Assembly (NCBI GenBank): GCA_019912545.1
Contig: JAIOIK010000143.1
Span: 1 to 64,000 of the forward strand
Direction of reading: 5' to 3'
Source of the DNA: Ignavibacteria bacterium
GTDB lineage: Bacteria; Bacteroidota; Ignavibacteria; Tepidaquicellales; OLB5
DNA length: 64,000 nucleotides
Below are positions 59,517-64,000 of this stretch, in pieces. Within the stretch, counting starts at the first letter, position 1. Each line of letters starts with the position of its first letter. The notes beneath the pieces are model-generated. The model was not told the origin of the DNA. It saw only the letters and a program-made list of their open reading frames with translations, and did not search any database. A program made the translations under genes and the position numbers.

Positions 59517-60821
59517 TTATTTTAATTTATCGTAAACTAAATGATTCAAATGATCGTGAAGCTCAGCGCTTGTCAGTGTTTCAAAAATATCGTTTGCGAA
59601 TGCCCTTATAAGCACTTTGCGCGCAAGTTCTTCGCCAATGCCGCGTGAGCGGAGATAAAACACAGCTTCTTCATCAAGCTGGCCTATTGCCGCGCCGTGT
59701 GAACATTTTACATCATCTGCATAAATTTCAAGCTGCGGTTTGGTATCTACTTTGCAATCGGCAGTAAGCAATATTGCTTTGTTCGATTGGTATGCATTTG
59801 TTTTCTGAGCGTCTTCTCTGACAAAAACCTTACCGTTAAAAACACCCCTTGATTTATCGTTAAGTACGCCTTTATACATTTCATTGCTCCGGCAATGAGG
59901 CTTAGCGTGATCTATCAAAGTATGGTTATCAACGTGCTGAGTGCCTTCGGTCAAGTATAGACCGAACAAATTGCCTGTGCAGTTCTCGCCGTCGAGTACA
60001 ATATTAGTATCATTACGCACAATTGAGCCGCCAAGGGTTATGCTGAAATGTGTAAACTCAGAGCCTTTCGACTGGTGAGCCTGTGTCCGGTTAATGTGGA
60101 ATGATCTATTGCATTCCTTCTGCAGTTTATAAAGCCCAAAGTGGGAGTTTTCACCAAGAGAAACTTCGTTAACGACATTTACAAGGCTTTCAGTGTCTGA
60201 GATGCTGTGATAGCTTTCAATTACCTTAACTGCAGAATTTTTACCTATAATAACTAAATTACGAGGCTGTGATAGTACATTAGATGTGCCGTTTCCTGTT
60301 AAGTTAAGTATGTGAACATAATCTTCAATTGCAGCGTTATCCGGTACACTTATCACAATTCCGTCGTTTGCAAATGCTGTATTCAAAGCAACAAAACCGT
60401 TATCAATCTGTGCATGTTTCCCAAAATGTTCCATGATGAGATCAGGGTCGCTTTTTCTCAGATTCTTAAAGCTGTCAATTCTAACTCCATCAGCCTGTTT
60501 ATGAATATGTGATAGTTCTTTTGAAAAATTACCGTTAATTACAACAACAAGGTTAACTTTAAGCCCGGGTATAAGATGCTTGTTTATCTCTTCTTTGCTT
60601 ACCTTAATGGTTTCTGCGGACTCAAACTTATATTTCAGAATTTCGGAAATGCTGGTATATTTCCAGTCCTCATCTTTAGCTGTGGGGAAATCGACCTCTT
60701 CGAATTTTTCAATTGCTTTTCTTCTAAGCTCATGAAAAGGAGTTTTACTCTCGCCGTTTATGCTTCCTTCGATAGTCTTGAAATTAGTTAAGTACCAGTC
60801 TTTTGATTTAATATTTTCCAT
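59517..60821 (-). CDS. sufD: Fe-S assembly scaffold subunit SufD
   Basis: 434-residue SufD of the SufBC2D scaffold. The N-terminal 100 residues are helical (SKDWYLTNFKTIEGSI), then a right-handed beta-helix core with LDGENCTGNLFGLYL, QHVDNHTLIDHAKPHCRSN and C-terminal CSHGAAIGQLDEEAVFYLRSRGI. The conserved Cys and His of this last block are present. Follows sufC by 21 bp. Confidence 0.93.
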   Translation of the reverse strand: MENIKSKDWYLTNFKTIEGSINGESKTPFHELRRKAIEKFEEVDFPTAKDEDWKYTSISEILKYKFESAETIKVSKEEINKHLIPGLKVNLVVVINGNFSKELSHIHKQADGVRIDSFKNLRKSDPDLIMEHFGKHAQIDNGFVALNTAFANDGIVISVPDNAAIEDYVHILNLTGNGTSNVLSQPRNLVIIGKNSAVKVIESYHSISDTESLVNVVNEVSLGENSHFGLYKLQKECNRSFHINRTQAHQSKGSEFTHFSITLGGSIVRNDTNIVLDGENCTGNLFGLYLTEGTQHVDNHTLIDHAKPHCRSNEMYKGVLNDKSRGVFNGKVFVREDAQKTNAYQSNKAILLTADCKVDTKPQLEIYADDVKCSHGAAIGQLDEEAVFYLRSRGIGEELARKVLIRAFANDIFETLTSAELHDHLNHLVYDKLK

Positions 60822-60842
60822 TATTACCTTTTCGTGTTATGA

Positions 60843-61607
60843 TTAAACCGATTCTTCAGCGGGTTCAGCTGCTGTGACCCAGTCATAGCCCTTATCCTCA
60901 AGCTCAAGCGCTAGTGATTTACCTCCTGATTTAACGATTCTGCCGTTCACAAGCACGTGAACGAAGTCAGGCACAATATAATTCAGCAAACGCTGGTAAT
61001 GGGTAACTACAACAACTGCATTATCTTTATTTCTGAAAGTATTAACTCCATGAGAGACAATTTTTAGTGCATCAATATCAAGCCCGGAATCGGTTTCATC
61101 AAGCACAGCAAGCTTAGGCTGCAGCATCTGAAGCTGGAATATTTCATTACGCTTCTTTTCGCCGCCGGAAAATCCCTGGTTAACCGGGCGGTTTATAAGT
61201 TTGTCATCAATACCGATCAGCTTCATTTTTTCCTTCATGTATTTAAGAAAATGCATAGCATCAAGCTCTTCGAGTCCTTTATGTTTCCTTATCTCATTAA
61301 GCGCGGTCTTAAGGAATGATGCATTGCTCACTCCGGGAATTTCCACCGGATACTGGAAAGCAAGAAATACGCCTTCTCTGGCGCGTTCTTCGGGTGACAT
61401 ATCAAGCAGGTCTTTCCCATCCAATGTTACTTCGCCGCTTGTGATCTCATAGCCGTCTTTTCCGGCAATAACATTTGCAAGCGTGCTTTTACCCGAGCCG
61501 TTTGGCCCCATAATAGCATGCACTTCCCCTGCATTAACCTGCAGATTTATGCCATTTAAAATTTCTTTATCTTCTACCCTTACAAAAAGGTCCTTAACTG
61601 TTAACAT
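60843..61607 (-). CDS. sufC: SUF system ABC-type ATPase SufC
   Basis: 254 residues: Walker A GPNGSGKS at 34-41, Q-loop in LAFQYPVEIPG, signature SGGEKKRNE near 148, Walker B LAVLDETDSGLD and the H-loop VVVTHYQRLL. SufC powers conformational change in SufB/SufD during cluster assembly. The sequence is typical in every part. Separated from sufB by the DinB-like gene. Confidence 0.95.
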   Translation of the reverse strand: MLTVKDLFVRVEDKEILNGINLQVNAGEVHAIMGPNGSGKSTLANVIAGKDGYEITSGEVTLDGKDLLDMSPEERAREGVFLAFQYPVEIPGVSNASFLKTALNEIRKHKGLEELDAMHFLKYMKEKMKLIGIDDKLINRPVNQGFSGGEKKRNEIFQLQMLQPKLAVLDETDSGLDIDALKIVSHGVNTFRNKDNAVVVVTHYQRLLNYIVPDFVHVLVNGRIVKSGGKSLALELEDKGYDWVTAAEPAEESV

Positions 61608-61645
61608 TTAATTTATATCCTTTGTGATTATTTTATTTTTCTTAT

Positions 61646-62098
61646 TTACTCTTTTGGGGGCCAGGCATTCATCATTTGCCTGAGCGCTAGTATCTTCCCG
61701 AGATGAAAAGTATTATGTACTATAAGCGCATATAGATTGTCTTCAACCGATATGCCGTCACTGCCAATTTCGCTTAAGGCTTCCTTTGAACCTGTAAACT
61801 CAACAATTCTGTCAAGATCCGAAAGGAATTTCTTCACAAGCTCATCCCATTCAGCCTGCGTGGCTGCCTGGAATTCAGGGAAAACATTGCCTTCCTGCCA
61901 TTTCTTATCAAGCTCGGTATCATTGTTTATGACTATGTGCTGCCATCCTGCAATGTGCCACAACTCATCATAGATAGTATGAAGCTGAAGAGAGAGCTTT
62001 CTTGTTACCTGTTCAAGGCTCAATCCTGAAAGTATCTTTTTCCTCTCAGGAAATTCGCCTTTCAAAACCAGGTGTTCCCATTTATTAAAGGTACTCAT
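61646..62098 (-). CDS. DinB-like four-helix protein
   Basis: 150 residues. Helical, with histidines in LSLQLHTIYDELWHIAGWQH and in IVHNTFHLGKILALRQ that match the metal-binding triad of DinB/YfiT-type proteins. Many relatives are thiol-dependent S-transferases or have unknown function. It is inserted between sufB (9 bp upstream) and sufC (38 bp downstream), which is not the standard suf gene order. A link with thiol chemistry, such as bacillithiol, is possible because a bacilliredoxin is in the same operon. Confidence 0.78.
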   Translation of the reverse strand: MSTFNKWEHLVLKGEFPERKKILSGLSLEQVTRKLSLQLHTIYDELWHIAGWQHIVINNDTELDKKWQEGNVFPEFQAATQAEWDELVKKFLSDLDRIVEFTGSKEALSEIGSDGISVEDNLYALIVHNTFHLGKILALRQMMNAWPPKE

Positions 62099-62107
62099 GA
62101 ATATCTG

Positions 62108-63562
62108 CTATCCAACGCTTCCTTCAAGCGAAATACTTAGAAGTTTTTGAGCTTCTACTGCAAATTCCATCGGAAGTTCACGGAATACATCTTTGCAGTA
62201 ACCGTTTACTATCATATTGATAGCATCTTCCATAGCTATGCCGCGCTGGCGCAGGTAAAATAGCTGGTCTTCACCAATTTTAGATGTCGTTGCTTCATGC
62301 TCAACCTTTGCAGAAGGATTACCGACTTCGATATAGGGGAAAGTGTGCGCGCCGCATCTATCGCCAATCAATAGGGAATCGCACTGTGTGAAATTCCTTG
62401 CGTTTTCAGCTTTTTTGTGTACTCTTACAAGTCCGCGGTATGAATTATTGCTTTTACCAGCTGAAATTCCTTTTGAAACGATTGTACTCTTTGTATTCCT
62501 GCCAAGATGTATCATCTTAGTGCCGGTATCTGCCTGCTGGTGATTATTTGTTACTGCAACTGAATAAAATTCACCTATTGAATTATCTCCCTGTAAAATG
62601 CAGCTTGGGTATTTCCACGTAATAGCAGAGCCGGTTTCGACCTGTGTCCACGTTATCTTGGAATTAACTCCGCGGCATGCACCGCGCTTGGTAACAAAAT
62701 TATATATGCCGCCTTTGCCTTCTTTATCGCCCGGGTACCAGTTTTGTACAGTTGAATATTTTATTGTCGCATCATCAAGGGCAATCAGCTCAACTACAGC
62801 AGCGTGAAGCTGGTTCTCATCGCGCATGGGGGCTGTGCATCCTTCAAGATAACTGACATAACCGCCATTATCTGCTATCAACAGAGTTCTTTCGAACTGT
62901 CCCGTGCCGCTTGTGTTTATGCGGAAATATGTTGAGAGCTCCATAGGGCATCGAACACCTTTTGGGATGTAACAGAACGAACCATCGCTGAAGACCGCCG
63001 AGTTTAGCGCCGCATAGAAATTATCTGTGTATGGAACAACCGATCCGATGTATTTTTTCACAAGTTCAGGATGCTCTTTAACTGCTTCGCTCATTGAGCA
63101 GAAAATTATCCCATGTTTGGATAGCTCTGCTTTGAATGTAGTGGTAACCGAAACACTATCGAAAACAGCGTCAACTGCAACTCCGGAGAGTCTCTTCTGT
63201 TCCTGGAGCGAGATTCCGAGTTTTTCAAATGTCTTCAGAAGCTCCGGGTCAACTTCATCAAGCGAATTTATAACAGGCTTTTGCTTAGGCGCAGCGTAAT
63301 ATATGATATCCTGGAAATCTACATCTGGAAATTTTAAGTTAGCCCAGTGCGGTTCATTTTCTTTCTTGATGGTTAACCAGTGGCGGTATGCTTTCAATCT
63401 CCACTCCAGCATCCACTCAGGCTCGCCTTTCCTCAATGAGATTGCGCGAACAGTTTCTTCACTTAAGCCCTTGGGCAGGGTATCCATATCAATTTCAGTC
63501 TGGAAACCGTATTTATAATCCTTTATCGCAAGTTCTTCTACATTACTAAGTTCTGTGCTCAT
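62108..63562 (-). CDS. sufB: Fe-S assembly scaffold subunit SufB
   Basis: 484-residue SufB. Family blocks: [20 protein letters not shown] at the N-terminus, [59 protein letters not shown], and [20 protein letters not shown] near 405, then [20 protein letters not shown]. Scaffold cysteines are present in the last blocks. It is the first gene of the suf operon, 124 bp from the partial gene at the right edge, and a good promoter lies 50-75 bp upstream. Confidence 0.95.
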   Translation of the reverse strand: MSTELSNVEELAIKDYKYGFQTEIDMDTLPKGLSEETVRAISLRKGEPEWMLEWRLKAYRHWLTIKKENEPHWANLKFPDVDFQDIIYYAAPKQKPVINSLDEVDPELLKTFEKLGISLQEQKRLSGVAVDAVFDSVSVTTTFKAELSKHGIIFCSMSEAVKEHPELVKKYIGSVVPYTDNFYAALNSAVFSDGSFCYIPKGVRCPMELSTYFRINTSGTGQFERTLLIADNGGYVSYLEGCTAPMRDENQLHAAVVELIALDDATIKYSTVQNWYPGDKEGKGGIYNFVTKRGACRGVNSKITWTQVETGSAITWKYPSCILQGDNSIGEFYSVAVTNNHQQADTGTKMIHLGRNTKSTIVSKGISAGKSNNSYRGLVRVHKKAENARNFTQCDSLLIGDRCGAHTFPYIEVGNPSAKVEHEATTSKIGEDQLFYLRQRGIAMEDAINMIVNGYCKDVFRELPMEFAVEAQKLLSISLEGSVG

Positions 63563-63609
63563 TGTTTGTTCCGGGGTATAAAAAGTTCTGAATACAAATA
63601 ATCACTTCA

Positions 63610-63638
63610 AAAATACCCTATCTATACAAAAAAGTCAA
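63610..63638 (-). promoter_or_regulatory. Candidate suf promoter with overlapping Rrf2-type site
   Basis: On the minus strand TTGACT (63638-63633), a 17-nt spacer and TATTTT (63615-63610) fit a sigma-70-like promoter for sufB. The spacer contains TATAGATAGGGTAT, so the stretch TTGACT...TAGGGTAT resembles sites bound by IscR/Rrf2 regulators. The Rrf2 gene at the far end of the operon would be the natural binder. Confidence 0.45.
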
Positions 63639-63686
63639 GATTAAAAATAGTGGTTATTTTCTCTAACAATAAACAGTATCCAATTA

Positions 63687-64000
63687 TCAGTTTTTTATGA
63701 GCTTAAGGCAGTCAAACAGCCAAGTTCGGTTTTCAACTTTGGAAGGGTCTATCTCAATGAGGTCACGTTCAATTTCAATAAGATTATTCCTGTTTCCGCC
63801 AAGTGATACATTCACAAGACGATGTGTAAAGTTGATAAAATTCAAGTACCTGATTCTAAGGTGATCAGGCAGGTATTTCTGGGTACTAACAAAATGCCGG
63901 TAAGTATCTATGCAGGTATTTGCTGATTCAAAATCTCCGGTTTCAAAATAAATCCGTAGCTGATAATTTTTGACTCTTAGCTGGTAATAAAAATCATCAA
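63687..64000 (-). CDS. Partial uncharacterised protein, third member of the paralogue family
   Basis: Only the C-terminal about 104 residues are inside the window; the 5' end lies beyond 64000. The readable part starts DDFYYQLRVKNYQLRIYF and continues with TYRHFVSTQKYLP, FINFTHRLVN, IEIERDLIEID and ends WLFDCLKLIKN. It parallels the C-termini of the tandem proteins at 27837-30781 (for example AYRHILATTKEI, FVKRLSRI, LKIEIERSE, WLLKKIEEL). Function unknown. No terminator hairpin is evident behind its stop. Confidence 0.7.
   Translation of the reverse strand, partial: DDFYYQLRVKNYQLRIYFETGDFESANTCIDTYRHFVSTQKYLPDHLRIRYLNFINFTHRLVNVSLGGNRNNLIEIERDLIEIDPSKVENRTWLFDCLKLIKN

Noticed and set aside
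1..64000. CRISPR array or cas genes
   Set aside because: No series of regularly spaced repeats of 24-40 bp and no Cas-like proteins are seen; repeats found are isolated palindromes or short iterons.

Overview
The window is a continuous, gene-dense, AT-rich bacterial chromosome segment. Three secreted proteins end in the same C-terminal sorting module (core NYPNPFNPST, final residues KKMVL), typical of type IX secretion cargo. Together with group 3b and Mvh/Hdr-type hydrogenases, this points to an anaerobic or facultative member of the Ignavibacteria or a close relative in the Bacteroidota/Chlorobi group. This is an inference from protein style, as no rRNA is present.

Region 1 (507-24298) is an island for anaerobic aromatic degradation, organised around a divergent promoter region at 16781-16915. 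The minus-strand operon (16780 down to 507) encodes a complete class I ATP-dependent benzoyl-CoA reductase (bcrC, bcrB, bcrA, bcrD) and an AMP-forming acyl-CoA ligase. It continues with a second BcrB/2-hydroxyacyl-CoA dehydratase-like protein, a ketopantoate-reductase/BcrA-type ATPase fusion and a thiolase. It ends with the lower benzoyl-CoA pathway (had, oah, dch) and a 3-hydroxyacyl-CoA dehydrogenase/enoyl-CoA hydratase fusion. The plus-strand operon (16916 up to 24298) encodes a MobA-like nucleotidyltransferase, XdhC, an SDR, a secreted WG-repeat protein, and a 4-hydroxybenzoyl-CoA reductase made of a fused gamma-alpha polypeptide plus a beta subunit carrying the extra [4Fe-4S] insertion. 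Its last gene is a hemerythrin-like protein. Hydroxybenzoyl-CoA would be dehydroxylated to benzoyl-CoA, dearomatised, ring-opened and beta-oxidised.

Region 2 (24299-32675) is accessory: a truncated tRNA-Pro 5' half, two sorting-domain proteins, a small DNA-binding pair with 12-bp iterons, a translationally coupled pair of large paralogues of unknown function, a protein built of five Myb/SANT-like repeats, orphan hairpins and a small membrane protein.

Region 3 (32685-53815) holds a P-type cation ATPase, a full hypABFCDE maturation set, and one long minus-strand operon. That operon carries two [NiFe] hydrogenases: a group 3b sulfhydrogenase and an MvhADG-HdrABC complex. Each large subunit has its own maturation protease. 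queF heads the operon. The hydrogenases could exchange electrons between H2, NAD(P)H and low-potential ferredoxin, the cofactor benzoyl-CoA reductase consumes; this link is inferred.

Region 4 (54008-64000) contains a secreted M1 aminopeptidase and a SUF iron-sulfur operon (sufB, a DinB-like gene, sufC, sufD, sufS, sufE, sufT, a bacilliredoxin, an Rrf2 regulator). At the right edge is the C-terminus of a third member of the paralogue family seen at 27837-30781. Short palindromes sharing a GCATGC core recur in four intergenic places.
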